Shown here piece after piece: positions 45,301 to 55,654 of a stretch of 64,000 nucleotides of DNA; position 1 is the stretch's first letter, and every line of letters begins with the position of its first letter. The stretch is from Diphasiastrum complanatum (lineage: Eukaryota; Streptophyta; Lycopodiopsida; Lycopodiales; Lycopodiaceae). Position numbers and translations under genes: made by a program. Under the pieces are notes generated by a model. That model had not been told where the DNA came from, did not search any database, and worked only from the letters and a program-made list of their open reading frames with translations. The DNA is taken from positions 36,638,585-36,702,584 of the forward strand of contig CM055102.1 in NCBI GenBank assembly GCA_029204225.1, read 5' to 3'.

Positions 45301-47889
45301 AAGCATCATGAGGAATCATCTACAACAAAGATCCTATATAATGGTAGCACATTCAAACCAATTGAGAGAAACCTTATTGGAGATCAAGGATGACAAGGAA
45401 AATATTCAATGTGGTGTCAAAACTCAAGAGTGGAAGACCTATAAATATAAGTTGTACTAAGAAAAGTTATATAACATTATCTAAATAAAGAATCAGCTTC
45501 TTTGAAATACACTCACCCTTCAAGAGGAGAATAAAAGCCTAAGGGCCGAGAAACTTCAACTAGATCACATATTTTTGTGTTGTTGTCATCATACAGTTGA
45601 AGAACCATCGAATCCAACGTTGTGCCACATTGACGGCTAAGTTTCTCCTTCACATTGTCCACAGTTATCTGCAAGGTCATGCATGAAGTAGCAATCATTA
45701 AGAAAACTAAATGTACATGGCAAAGAAACAAAGAGAAACATCAGATGCATCAACAACTTTTCATATAAGCATATAATTGTGATGTTCTAAGCTTAACAAC
45801 TGCATTACAAAAGGGTATAACATAAGCGTGCAACAATGTTCACAAGATAAAACATGAACATCAAATTTGTTCAAGAAGATTTCACAAAAGGGCGTAAACC
45901 TTCAAAACAAGTTCACTGCCATATTGCCAAATTCAATGAAGGCTTTTTCTCAAAGTTGAAACTCAAGAGACTTGTCAATTCTCATATTGATTCTACAATA
46001 TCAATGAAGATTGTCGAGATAGAGTATGATTATGGAGGTTTGTTACTTTTTAGACGACCAAATAATCGTCATTTCCATAAATGGTTGTTGATTGCACATT
46101 TCTTTCATAAAAATAGTTAAGAGATTACCGAGAACTACTATAAATTATAAGAGTAGTGCCTACATTCAATCAACCAAAAACCACTACACTTGGATCATTC
46201 TAACTTGATTGTTATAGTTATTAAGCAACCTTTTGTCGGTACAAAGTAGACAATGACACTCAAAAGAACAACATAGAAAACTTCCTATTTATGAATGAAT
46301 GTAAACCTAAATTATTCTAACTTGAAAGTTACAATATTTAAGTAGCCATTTATTAGGAAGAAAGTAGACGATGAGAAAATGCCTTCCCTTTACCATGCAC
46401 CAAAATAAGAGCATAATAAATTCTAGTATATCCTAAGAATGTTCAAATGTTGCATTCACTCTAGAGACCTAACTTGACATGGATCCAAAAAACACTACAT
46501 AAACACTAGAGAGCTGGACATGCAACTTAACAACCAACCAAAGAGCTCAATCCAAGGGCCAACCGGAATTCAATTCCATAACATCATCCTAAATTCTACT
46601 CTAAGCAGTAGCCTCAACATTCCATATTGCCAAGACCAATCCCCCAATTGGAGATGCTACGCCTAGATTGAACAATCTTTAGGCTCACCCCATAGTTCAG
46701 GCCTCACTAGATAAAATGTGTTGGCAGATGTCCAAGCACTCTCTTGTATAGCCTTAGCCCACACCATATATCTTAAAGTGCTTTTGTGATTACCAACTCC
46801 CCATGCTTGTCCTGTCTTGCAATCCTACTGTTATCCTTAAGGTTTTCAATCTAGTTTTACCTCTAAAGGCTTCCCTTTAGTTAAGGTCATTCATAGCTAA
46901 CTCTTGCTAGCTTCTATCTAGCTAACAACAGTTAGCGCTAACATAACCCCATAGCCAAGGGTGTAACGATACCAAATGATGCATTTGGCTTAGAATCCCA
47001 CATATGAAGTCGTCGGCCCATCTTCAATCTCATCATCGAACTTCTAGCACAACAATGCCAAATATTGTGATAGTAAGTTACGAGCCCCACCTGATGCACT
47101 CTTGAAGTTGGAATATACTAACAAAAAAATGCTTCCATATTCATGCTACAAGGCTACCATGGAGAGATATACTTCCAACTGCCAGTTCTGCCTCTAACCA
47201 AATCTGTTGCATCTCAAGAAACATATATAAACAAGTCCTTGAAACCTTAAGAATCGAGAAAACTCACATTGAAAGTGAGAAATAAAGTCAGTTAAAAACA
47301 GAAAATTGTTGCTTAAAGTCCTCATCAGAACCTTGTATTTAAGCTATACGTGGGAGAAATTCTAAGCCTTGAAAACTATCTCAAAGTTAACGAACTTTTG
47401 CAAGTATGTCCATGTCAATTTCCATCCTTTTTTTTTTTAAAGATACGTTGTTGATCCTCTTGAGTTCGGACACGCTACAACATATGGTCTGGACATTGTG
47501 AGGATACATGTTCTCTCCATTTATTTCTATTAGACGCATCAACCCTTGGTTGCATTTGCCTTGTCCTATCATAATAAGAGCACCTGAAAAGACACTAGCA
47601 TTGTTCATCTTCATAGAAACTTTACTAAATGAACAAAATTACTGGCATAACACAAGAAAATCATTGAGATAGCAGCAATACCAAAACTCAAAAGTGGAAG
47701 AAGTACAATTTGGGTGCAAGCTAACTAGACAACGAATAAGCAGAAGGTGGATGAAGGAAGTACATGGAGACTGAAACGGAGCTGGTTACGGTAATGCTTA
47801 AGATTGGAGTGCGAAATGTGAAGTAGCACCGTCTCGTCAGTATGCACCTGCAATGATGGCCCTTCTACATATGCTTTTAGTGCCTCCAT
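26572..47889 (-). CDS. TBCB: Tubulin-folding cofactor B, eight exons over 21.3 kb
   Basis: The CDS joins 47889-47764, 45668-45517, 44759-44641, 44393-44332, 27909-27868, 27403-27270, 27045-26976 and 26625-26572 (759 nt with stop, 252 residues; plant members are about 240-250). All seven introns are GT-AG and every codon phase matches. The family handles alpha-tubulin after the chaperonin and, with cofactor E, promotes heterodimer assembly in the cytosol. The ubiquitin-like domain is in exons 1-3, with HSNLK, VKEKL, LQLYDD and RPLGFYSP. The conserved TAGGWLEDTSLVEKY follows. The CAP-Gly domain is residues about 168-235 with GPGFWVGVQYDEP and the GKHDG groove motif (207-211). The C-terminus ends Asp-Glu-Ile, the family's usual ending. 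Odd points are a 16.4-kb retroelement-filled intron 4, an intron 7 donor (GTTCTC) that runs straight into a CT array, and a GA array 13 bp before the ATG. The gene looks intact. Confidence 0.95.
26862..26973. repeat. Compound (TG/CG)n-(GA)n microsatellite inside TBCB intron 7
   Basis: The plus strand reads TG and CG alternations (26862-26923), then GA (26924-26973). On the gene's strand the CT part starts at intron base +3. Confidence 0.97.
26976..27045 (-). CDS. TBCB: TBCB exon 7 (end of CAP-Gly domain)
   Basis: Acceptor ATGCAG. Encodes VKGHRYFNCPPAHG and RPDKVK. The donor is GTTCTCTC, so the CT repeat begins at intron position +3. Confidence 0.95.
27270..27403 (-). CDS. TBCB: TBCB exon 6 (CAP-Gly domain)
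   Basis: Acceptor CTTCAG, donor GTACGT. Encodes VGDRCEVNPG, GPGFWVGVQYDEP and GKHDG, the CAP-Gly hallmark. Confidence 0.97.
27868..27909 (-). CDS. TBCB: TBCB exon 5 (42-bp microexon)
   Basis: Acceptor GGGCAG, donor GTGAGT. 14 codons, ITDNYMEDLVAGIH, matching the conserved NYMEDL segment before the CAP-Gly domain. Confidence 0.92.
28701..29061. repeat. Tandem duplication, unit about 188 bp
   Basis: The unit beginning TCTTAAGCATACCTGGCAAA and ending CATCACACTAGCTTGC occurs at about 28701-28876 and 28889-29061, nearly identical apart from a 3-bp deletion. Confidence 0.93.
29455..29506. repeat. (GA)n microsatellite
   Basis: About 26 units. It is followed by AAAGAGATCTTTATTAATG and TCCTTGAAATACC, words that recur beside the next GA array. 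Confidence 0.95.
29876..30230 (-). other. Unrecognised coiled-coil-like minus-strand frame
   Basis: On the minus strand below the GA array the frame reads a Gln/Glu-rich helix-prone stretch (YIEQIKQESSSLQQEMGQLQ, then ITFLEEATNDQ and ELEDKTEKTRERF). The composition suggests a coiled coil, as in some retroelement gag proteins. No conserved motif or start is evident, and it is near a putative polypurine-LTR junction at 30411 but on the opposite strand. It is not called a gene. Confidence 0.3.
30251..30324. repeat. (GA)n microsatellite
   Basis: About 37 units. It is preceded by ATTAATGTCCTTGAATACCC, the same words as found after the array at 29455-29506. Confidence 0.95.
30411..31550 (+). repeat. 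LTR copy A, truncated at its 3' end
   Basis: Starts TGTTGTAAAGCTACC and runs collinear (as reverse complement) with 34186-33054 of the LTR at 32998-34186, through many GGCGCC-containing words, to GGACGGCAAG at 31550. The last 55 bp of the LTR are absent and Copia RNase H sequence follows at once. The preceding GGTGGGGCTTGGGAG could be a polypurine tract. Confidence 0.88.
31551..32395 (+). pseudogene. Copia RT-end / RNase H remnant
   Basis: In shifting frames: LVDTPMDLG, then YPYFLVIGSFMYLMVCAPPDI, a degenerate SRKQISMALSSTE, then HSRSKHIEIKYHYVKDKV and DIFMKALAK to the C-terminus (32046-32387 open). This is the 3' third of a Copia polyprotein in the same orientation as LTR copy A. Stops and frameshifts make it inactive. 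The resemblance to the 55.6-56.2 kb element suggests a shared family. Confidence 0.82.
32540..32990 (+). pseudogene. Ty3/Gypsy reverse transcriptase remnant
   Basis: Broken frames read LTIRNQYPFPHMDDLCDQLG, AKIFSKIDLCFGY, DEYKTAFC and LPFG, the fingers and palm of Gypsy RT. The catalytic YLDD is disrupted by a one-base loss (reading VYLMTS in one frame and FDDILVYS in the other). No other part of this element is attached. Confidence 0.85.
32998..34186 (-). repeat. LTR copy B (1189 bp), 3' LTR of the minus-strand element
   Basis: On the minus strand TGTTGTAAAG...GCGCTACA. It is the inverted counterpart of copy A (30411-31550), with the two separated by about 1.45 kb. It is unusually GC-rich near its start, with repeated GGCGCC. 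Confidence 0.88.
36454..36466 (-). other. Primer-binding site (initiator tRNA-Met type), minus strand
   Basis: The plus strand shows GGCTCTGATACCA, the reverse complement of the standard plant primer site, two bases from the LTR end TGTAGCGCAGG (36469). This fixes the orientation of the LTR family. Confidence 0.9.
36469..36529 (-). repeat. Remnant of the 5' LTR of the minus-strand element
   Basis: 61 bp matching the 3' end of LTR copy B (TGTAGCGCAGGCATCCC...CTTCAACTC), then abrupt loss of similarity. Confidence 0.85.
37348..37483 (+). repeat. 5' LTR remnant (136 bp) of the Gypsy element
   Basis: Near-identical to 40536-40669 (TACGGCCCTAATGGGGGG through TTGCATCCTAG), then cut where the inverted gag begins. 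The rest of the LTR and the primer site are missing. Confidence 0.9.
37487..37865 (-). pseudogene. Inverted gag segment of the Gypsy element
   Basis: On the minus strand: EGKAMSWW, DLDPKPVTWDAFREVLLKAF, DLDTYVQEFMDLL, EWQFVNGLPADFQNEC, the Retrotrans_gag pattern of plant chromoviruses. The element's LTRs, protease and integrase are on the plus strand, so about 380 bp carrying gag has been flipped in place, with loss of the neighbouring LTR and primer site. This inversion separates gag from pol and inactivates the element. Confidence 0.85.
37843..38997 (+). pseudogene. Gypsy zinc knuckle, protease and N-terminal RT
   Basis: An open frame of 385 codons without stops. It contains a CCHC knuckle (CFNCGNAGHLAKEC, near residue 32), a pepsin-like retroviral protease in which the active-site DSG is changed to DSN (VLLDSNNTHNFID), and the conserved protease end DIILGYEWF. 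The approach to RT follows (FSDVFPSELPHGLPP, HKIELIPGSQPI, SKSPWGAPVLLKDKKDG, CVDYKGLN). It stops at TAA 38998, just before the RT palm; KYPLPRMDDL follows in frame and then the sequence is deleted. The DSG change alone should disable the protease. Confidence 0.88.
39080..40507 (+). pseudogene. Gypsy integrase with C-terminal chromodomain
   Basis: Pieces in two or three frames: the zinc-binding HHCC region (HDAPCAGHPGIHHT ... CDQCQRNK, 39230-39390); the core with all three catalytic residues (SMDFVVGLP, SDRDPKF, ESDGQIERTNQ; 39464-40096); then TAG at 40094 and the C-terminal part (40097-40507) with HPVFHVSRLK, and a chromodomain (LERILDTRSK, HLVHWKGYSDDENSWE). Chromodomains direct integration of these elements to heterochromatin (family knowledge). 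A homopolymer A tract near 39232 causes the first frameshift. Confidence 0.9.
40523..40533 (+). other. Polypurine tract of the Gypsy element
   Basis: AAGGGGGGAGG lies just before the 3' LTR. Confidence 0.85.
40536..41037 (+). repeat. 3' LTR of the Gypsy element (about 500 bp)
   Basis: Starts TATTACGGCCC; the first base pair of the usual TG is changed. It ends TTTTAACA, the inverse of TGTTA. It contains a TATATATACCCC box (about 40825), likely the LTR promoter. Confidence 0.8.
42140..43012. other. Unassigned stretch with a short direct duplication
   Basis: No coding region supported. About 42316-42360 and 42388-42433 share GCTACATTCATCA/GCATTCATCA, ATTTGGACATCA and AGATCTGCA words (unit about 72 bp). 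Confidence 0.45.
43013..43231. repeat. GC-rich foldback-like element built of CGTCCGGACGC words
   Basis: Two GC-rich arms (about 43013-43092 and 43151-43231), made of GGACGCGTCCG-type words and partly complementary, flank a T-rich/A-rich core (43093-43150). This GC island stands out in AT-rich intron sequence. No coding content. Confidence 0.7.
43490..43975 (+). pseudogene. Copia gag remnant (DUF4219/UBN2 type)
   Basis: KFDGNNFYMWKFK at about 43507, then, after broken sequence, ALATIALSLRDSQISHI, LTGLYEVK, KLLLRKKFFSFKMD and VVMTLLPVY (43636-43965), the standard UBN2 gag order. Several stops. No flanking element parts are attached. It lies near the 5' end of TBCB intron 4 but on the opposite strand to the gene. 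Confidence 0.82.
44332..44393 (-). CDS. TBCB: TBCB exon 4
   Basis: Acceptor TCACAG, donor GTTGTT. Encodes TFKKFKQK, the conserved basic linker before the CAP-Gly half. Ends in phase 0, matching exon 5 across the giant intron. Confidence 0.9.
44641..44759 (-). CDS. TBCB: TBCB exon 3
   Basis: Acceptor TTTTAG, donor GTAGGC. Encodes YRLHIVDLDP and the family-diagnostic TAGGWLEDTSLVEKY. Confidence 0.96.
45517..45668 (-). CDS. TBCB: TBCB exon 2
   Basis: Acceptor TTGCAG, donor GTGAGT. 50 codons plus two bases: ITVDNVKEKL through RPLGFYSPLE, the core of the ubiquitin-like domain. Confidence 0.95.
45669..47763 (-). other. TBCB: TBCB intron 1 (2.1 kb)
   Basis: AT-rich and without a recognised gene. 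Open frames at 45854-46120 and 47387-47614 show no known motif and are probably chance. GCTAGCTTCTATC/TAGCTAAC words at about 46890-46950 resemble those at 4.3 kb. Confidence 0.6.
47764..47889 (-). CDS. TBCB: TBCB exon 1 (start codon)
   Basis: ATG at 47889-47887, 42 codons, beginning MEALKAYVEG and containing the ISHSNLK strand of the ubiquitin-like domain. Donor GTACTT follows. Ends in phase 0 with RFSLH. Confidence 0.92.
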
Positions 47890-47899
47890 GCCGCGCAGC

Positions 47900-47902
<3 letters not shown>

Positions 47903-47937
<35 letters not shown>

Positions 47938-47972
47938 CTGTGTATGTGTATTATCTCTTCACCCCCCCCCCC

Positions 47973-48019
<47 letters not shown>
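47903..48019. repeat. (CT)n arrays in the TBCB 5' leader / promoter
   Basis: CT runs at 47903-47934 and about 47976-48019, separated by a C-run. On the TBCB strand they are GA arrays ending 13 bp before the start codon. GAGA-type tracts in plant 5' leaders can be bound by BBR/BPC proteins (family knowledge); whether that happens here is an inference. Confidence 0.9.
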
Positions 48020-48023
<4 letters not shown>

Positions 48024-48292
48024 CCTCCTCCCCTAATCTCATAGAAACCCTAAGTCACGATTTTATCCTCCCCAAACCCTAACCTTATAGAAACCCTAAG
48101 TTGTCACCATTTTCATCTTGAAGGTGAGGCTTTGGAGAATTTAGAACACTCGTGGTATATAGAGTTTCAATTAAAATTAGTTTTATGGAATAAATTGAAA
48201 GATACATGTCCATCAAACACACCTCGTTGGTTAGAATCCTAATCACACGTGGACCAATGAAAAGCTCTGAAATGCGTTTTCTTCATAACAGC

Positions 48293-48338
<46 letters not shown>

Positions 48339-48572
48339 GGGTCACATGACGGAGGCTGGCACCTGTGGCTGTCTCTGGTGGCAACCTCCAGAAAAGTGGG
48401 GGCAGGCCCCATGTGGAGGTAGAAGCACTACCTCCGACTTGTGTCAACATCTAATTGGGCACGTTTCTGCCTGCCGGGAGAGGCTGCCTTCATATGCTGG
48501 ACTGCCTAGGGAGGTTGACTTTTTTCACCTGTGAAAGGAGAGCCAACCTCCCAAGGTAGGAGATAGGAGAGA

Positions 48573-48576
<4 letters not shown>

Positions 48577-48618
<42 letters not shown>
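48577..48618. repeat. (CT)n microsatellite
   Basis: About 21 CT units, at the start of the second tandem unit. Confidence 0.95.
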
Positions 48619-48621
<3 letters not shown>

Positions 48622-48899
48622 GTGTGTGTGTCTTATCTCTCCCCCTTTCTTTCTCTATTATCCCTATTTCTCCTCCCCCAAACCCTAGAAACCTAAGCTG
48701 TCACGCTTTTCATCTTGAAGGTCACGCTTTGGAGAATTTCAGAATACTCATGGTCTATAGTGTTTCAATTAAGATGAGATTAGTTTTATGAGATAAATTG
48801 AAAGATACATGTCCATCAAACACACCTCGTTGGTCATAACCCTAATCACACATGGACCAATGAAAAGCTCTGAAACATGTTTTCTTCATAACATCCGAC

Positions 48900-48902
<3 letters not shown>

Positions 48903-48990
<88 letters not shown>
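48903..48990. repeat. (CT)n microsatellite
   Basis: 44 CT units, against about 20 in the equivalent place of the first tandem unit. Confidence 0.95.
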
Positions 48991-48993
<3 letters not shown>

Positions 48994-49225
48994 TGAGTCA
49001 CATGACGGAGGCTGGCACCTGTGGTTGTCTATGGTGGCAACCTCCAGAAATGTGCGAGCAGGCCATATGTCGGAGGTAGAAGCACTACCTCCGACTTGTG
49101 TCATCATCTAATTGGGCATGTTTCTGCCTGCAGGGAGAGGCTGCCTTCATATGTTGAATTGCCTCGAGAGGTTGACTTTTTTCACCTCCGAAGGCAGAGC
49201 CAACCTCCGAAGGTAGGAGGAGATA

Positions 49226-49416
49226 GGTGAAAAGATTATTAAAATATTATCTTCCTATCTCGAGTTTGGGGCCATGTCCATGGTGATTTCCACTAAAATT
49301 CATGCTGTACATAAAAGGAGTGTGAATTGAGCACATATCCTTCTAGTGTAGCTCGAATTTGAGTTAGTGGCGAGGGGGCAGGAATTTGTAGATATGGAGA
49401 ATGTGGCAATGAATAG

Positions 49417-49472
<56 letters not shown>

Positions 49473-50016
49473 AGATTGGAGGTTGGAGGTGAGAGAAATT
49501 TTTTTTGGTTAGAGTAAGGTTTTTAGGGTTTTGAGATGAAAACTAGCCATTAATGTGAGGTGAGAGAGAGAGAGAGAAGAGAGGGGCACATGGAGGAGGC
49601 AAGAGGGAATATTCTTAGAATATTTTCTCCTATTGTGAAGTTTTTAGCACGTGTGAACTTCACCACACACCCTACAGGATCTGATTGATCAAAGAACAGT
49701 ATGCTTGAAAAATCTAAGGCAAGAGCACAATGGCATACATCTGAAGAAAAAATCTAACTCTTCACTATGAGAAATGAATGTCAGAAATGATTCTAAGTGT
49801 TCAGTACGGGAAAAAGAGGCTGCTCTCAGGTAGAGAGAGAAAATCAAGCATAGAAAACTCGGGTAGAGAGAGAATGAGTCCAAAACACCAAAATCTCAAT
49901 ATTCACAATATGGCAAAACATGCCCAACTTTTCTTACATGAGAGAGACTCGAATTCCTACAGTGGAGTTGCATGGAAAGTCCACTTAACTAAACTAATTC
50001 ACCTACCAGAGATCCA
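49226..50016. other. Unassigned stretch with GA arrays
   Basis: Pure (GA)n at 49420-49469 and a shorter GA run at 49562-49580. No coding region supported. Confidence 0.5.
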
Positions 50017-50185
50017 CATGTGTAACTACATGCATGTATGTTGCATGTACTGCATGTCAACTCATAAAACTGCCTAGACATGTGTAGATCACAGAAACTA
50101 CTTTGCATGTTGCATACACTGATTGCATGTGGCTTGCATGCATACGATATGACTTTGCATGCTATTTAAACATTTGCATGTCATC
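50017..50185. promoter_or_regulatory. Cluster of GCATG/CATGCA words
   Basis: At least eight GCATG or CATGCA words in about 170 bp (for example TACATGCATGT, TTGCATGTAC, CTTGCATGCATAC, TTTGCATGC). These match the core of the RY motif bound by plant B3 factors. It lies more than 2 kb upstream of TBCB. A regulatory role is an inference. Confidence 0.45.
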
Positions 50186-50386
50186 ATAATTGAACCTAAT
50201 AATGCTTTTTTCTCCCCCTTTCTCTATCTCTCTCAACAATCATTTCTCCTCGATGCTACTGCAAACGCCATCGCTAGTTGTCTCTCTCTCTCTCTCAATT
50301 TCTCTTTCTAGAAGTTTCTAAAAGCACATGTTGTCTTTCTAAAATCAACGTGTTTGTCTTTCAACCCCACTTCAACTGCCTTTCAA

Positions 50387-50768
50387 CTGTCCATCAAAGA
50401 CGTTTTAGGACAAACGTGGACCAATGAGAAGTTCCAAAACGCGTTTTTTCCGCAACAACCTACATTCTATGTCTCCAACACCTCAAATGTTGCTATTTCT
50501 CTCCCAAAACTCTAAAAAAAACCCTAATCCTAAATTTTTTAAAAACCCACTCTCTCCCTAGATCACACTATTGTCCGCGCTATCTCTCTCTCTTCACACA
50601 CACGCACACACACACTCACATATCTTTCTCTCTCTATTGAACATTCTAAACCTTTCTCTCTCTACCGAATGTTCCAAAAAATTGCCCATCGTCAGCCCGT
50701 CACTCGTAATTGACGTTTTAGGGCACCCATGGCCTAATAAAAATCCAAGAATTGCCTTTTGTCCACAA

Positions 50769-50853
<85 letters not shown>
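50387..50853. repeat. Further diverged copies of the TBCB-upstream unit, with a CT array
   Basis: About 50387-50470 (TCCATCAAAGACG, ACGTGGACCAATGAGAAG, ACGCGTTTTTTCCGCAACA) and 50690-50770 (GCACCCATGGCCTAATAAAA, CCTTTTGTCCACAACA followed directly by CT, 50771-50853) resemble the middle part of the units at 48.2 and 48.8 kb. Confidence 0.7.
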
Positions 50854-50855
<2 letters not shown>

Positions 50856-51299
50856 ACTTGGTTTTTATTTTGCTGATTAAGCCTCAGTTTAGCTGACATC
50901 ATACCACTCGCTCACTCCTGCTACTGTGCAATTGTTTTGACAATGACAGCAGCCACGATCTATTTTCAGATAGCAACACGATTCTATGCCATTCTGAATA
51001 TATCTACACAAATGTACATTACAAATATGATGATAAAAGAAGTAAATGATTCGTAAGACAAACACAATAGATGTTTTTACGCATCGATTCTTGTTTTTGG
51101 ACTGAGAGTCAGAATAAGCTCATAGTTATTATAGAATTAGGAAAGGTTTTTGAGCACGTGGTTTCACACGCAATTGTCTTGTGCTCCAGCATCGACTGAC
51201 CTGTATTTTTATACTTTTTTTTAATCAAATTGTCATCTTATTGTTTTCAGATTATTGTTAGTATGTATGCAACGCTTTCTTAATCATTCTATCTAACTT
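50854..51299. other. Unassigned non-coding stretch
   Basis: No gene or repeat recognised. It may be leader sequence of the Copia gag remnant that follows. Confidence 0.4.
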
Positions 51300-51510
51300 C
51301 TCGTACTATTATGTAAACAGTGCTAATGGCTAAGAAATTGTATGAAACAAGTATGAAGGCCAGACCCGAAGTCGATGATGCTGCAATCTCTCGATGGAAG
51401 CTAAAAGATGGCAAGGCCTCCGTGTTGGTCATCCTCAACATCTCAAACACACAAATTGGCCATGTGTCTAAAGCTTAGACTTCGAAAGAAGTTTGGGATA
51501 TCTTGAGCAC
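51300..51510 (+). pseudogene. Copia gag fragment cut by an LTR
   Basis: MAKKLYETSMKARPEVDDAA-type sequence followed by SRWKLKDGKASVLVILNIS and SKEVWDILST, a UBN2-like gag pattern with one TAG. Similarity ends exactly at 51510, where an LTR (TGTTGTGGG) begins. Confidence 0.65.
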
Positions 51511-52267
<757 letters not shown>

Positions 52268-52268
52268 G

Positions 52269-52284
52269 TGGCACCGTTGCTAGG
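52269..52284 (+). other. Primer-binding site, tRNA-Asp-like
   Basis: TGGCACCGTTGCTAGG differs at only a few positions from the tRNA-Asp-complementary site used by plant Athila/Tat elements. Confidence 0.7.
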
Positions 52285-52599
52285 GAGCCCCACACTCTCG
52301 TCTTGCCGCATAGCATCTTTTCTCCAACCCCTCTCTTTTTCTCTCTTACGCATTCTTTTTCTCACCAAAAAATCTGAATTTTGGGGTTTTATCGTGATTA
52401 GTGTTAGATTTGTTGTTTTTTTGAGATTTTTTGTTTGTATGTATTGTGGGGAGAGACTGTAAGGTGGAAGGATCAGTTCCAAGCACCCAATCCCTTTCAA
52501 AAACCCAAAAAAAATCAAAATCTATTTTTGGCGAGAAAATTGGACGAGAAAACGGGTTAGAGGCCATAACTTTTAGATCTGTCCAAACTAACCTTCGTA

Positions 52600-53350
52600 A
52601 CCCTGGCAGTACCTTTTTCCACATCAGCAGAAGCTACTATATTTCCTGCGAGAGTTAGTTCCCAGCCATTTTGCCAAAATAGCCAAAAAAATCGAAAAAC
52701 CATAAAAATTTAAAAAATGCGTCTAAGTAACCTTCGCAAAGCACTCTGAAGTTCCATCTCACTCACACCAGGACACAGAGAAGTCTGCGAGAGTTACCTT
52801 TCCAAGTAAGACCCTCTGTGAAGGTTCCCAAGATCTAGAATAGCAAATTTCAAGGCAGAATCCTCGCAGATAGCAAAATTTTAAAATTTTGTTAGAACTG
52901 ACCTTCGCAGAAGCTTTTGAAGTTTCATCTCACTGAGACAAGGACACAAAAGAGTCTGCAAAAGTTAGTTTGATTTGTTGATTAATTTGTGAGCCAAAAA
53001 GTGATTTTGAACCCTTGCAGACATCAATAACTCTCGCACCACTGAGAAGTAATTTTTGCAGACCATCCCATTCTCTTTAAAGTGTTGTTTTCCATCAGTG
53101 ATAAAGTCTGCGAGAGTTAGTTTCCAATATTGAATGATCTGTAAGGAAAAAAGTGAATTTTTTTTATCTAAAGAACCTTTGCAGACATCAATAACCTTTG
53201 CATCTGCGAGAGTTAACCTTCGCAAGTTTGATATAAGTTAGATCAACTATTGTTAAAAGGGTGAGAGTTAGTTCCCAATAGATTGCAAAAAAAGTGGTTT
53301 CTTGACTGCAAAACAGTACAAAGAATTCTCGAATGACCAACCCTCGCACT
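52600..53350 (+). repeat. Dispersed CTGCGAGAGTTAGTT repeats in the element interior
   Basis: Variants of CTGCGAGAGTTAGTT occur near 52645, 52787, 52955, 53112, 53206 and 53262. They are mixed with ACCTTCGCAGA-type words and with two longer blocks (GAAGTT.CATCTCACT...AGGACACA.A.AGTCTGC) at about 52748 and 52918. Confidence 0.75.
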
Positions 53351-53910
53351 GAGTAACCTTTGCAGGTAGGATTAATAGAAAGATCTGTCTCAAATCTATC
53401 TACTGTGAAAATCTTAGGCCAATCAGAGCTAGGATCAGAGAAATATTTGGAAAAAACCAAGAAAAAGGCTAAAATCACACTATTAGCCAACTGAAACTGA
53501 TGAGATCTTGTCAAATCTAAGTTGCAGTCACAACATCCATTAAGATCCGACATCCTTGGACTAAACCAAGTGAATGAACCTCAGATCAAGTTGATCAGTA
53601 CCTAGAAAAACCAGTGCCACCCATACCATCCTTCATTTTCATTTTTCTCGTCCACCTCCATTCCATCTTTCATCCCCTCTCTCATCTGTTAAATCCATTT
53701 CTATTTTACTTTTCCATCCTTACTGATCAATCTTTTTACTTAATCTTTTATCTTCTTCTTCTTCTTCTTCTCACTCAAAAAAGAAGAAGAGTTGGAACAA
53801 CTTCACCATTGCACCATCACTGAAGCATCCATGTCCCAACAATAAACGAACCAACAACAGCACTCCTCCATGACAAATGCAGGACCGACACTACTTTGGG
53901 CCGAGGACCC

Positions 53911-54151
53911 TGTTGTGGGTATTTCCTATACAATAATAAATTAGTGGGTCCCACCACTAAAATTACTGTTGGCCTAGAGCAATAAGTGTGAGGCACTGAC
54001 TTCCTACGTGTATAAGACCAGCCCAATGAGCACACTAGTTAAATAGTTTAAGTTGTTTCCTAGTGACTTGGGCCTTAGGTGCAAATAAAATAAGTTAAAG
54101 GCCAAAGTCTAAGTTACAAGGTTGAGTCAAAATCAAATGGTGGTAGGAGTC
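53911..54151 (+). repeat. 3' LTR remnant of the tRNA-Asp-type element
   Basis: About 240 bp closely matching the start of the 51511 LTR, with one internal deletion near GGCC.AG; similarity stops after CAAATGGTGG. Confidence 0.85.
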
Positions 54152-55525
<1,374 letters not shown>

Positions 55526-55534
55526 CTCCCCCTT
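55526..55534 (-). other. Polypurine tract of the minus-strand Copia element
   Basis: On the minus strand, AAGGGGGAG directly precedes TGTTAGATT at 55525. Confidence 0.75.
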
Positions 55535-55654
55535 AATCTGAATCCATGAATGCCTTGACCTTCAAACTTAGTTCTGCACAGAACTTTTTGTGTGCATCTA
55601 AACTTAATGCTTTAGTAAAAAGATCTGCTGTCATATCTTGCGTCCGACAGTACT

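Larger units (their letters stand above)
47903..49225. repeat. Two long tandem units, each with CT arrays, upstream of TBCB
   Basis: Unit 1 (about 47976-48560) and unit 2 (about 48577-49225) share the order: CT array; CCCTAGAAACC-type words; CATCTTGAAGGT; TTTGGAGAATTT; AAAGATACATGTCCATC plus AAACACACC; GTGGACCAATGAAAAG; second CT array (48295-48334 and 48903-48990); GTCACATGACGGAGGCTGGC; CCTCCGACTTGTGTCA. Offset is about 600 bp in the first part and 654 bp after the CT array, the difference being microsatellite growth. Confidence 0.92.

Noticed and set aside
45854-46120. 88-codon plus-strand frame inside TBCB intron 1
   Set aside because: No motif, antisense to the gene, composition like the surrounding AT-rich intron.
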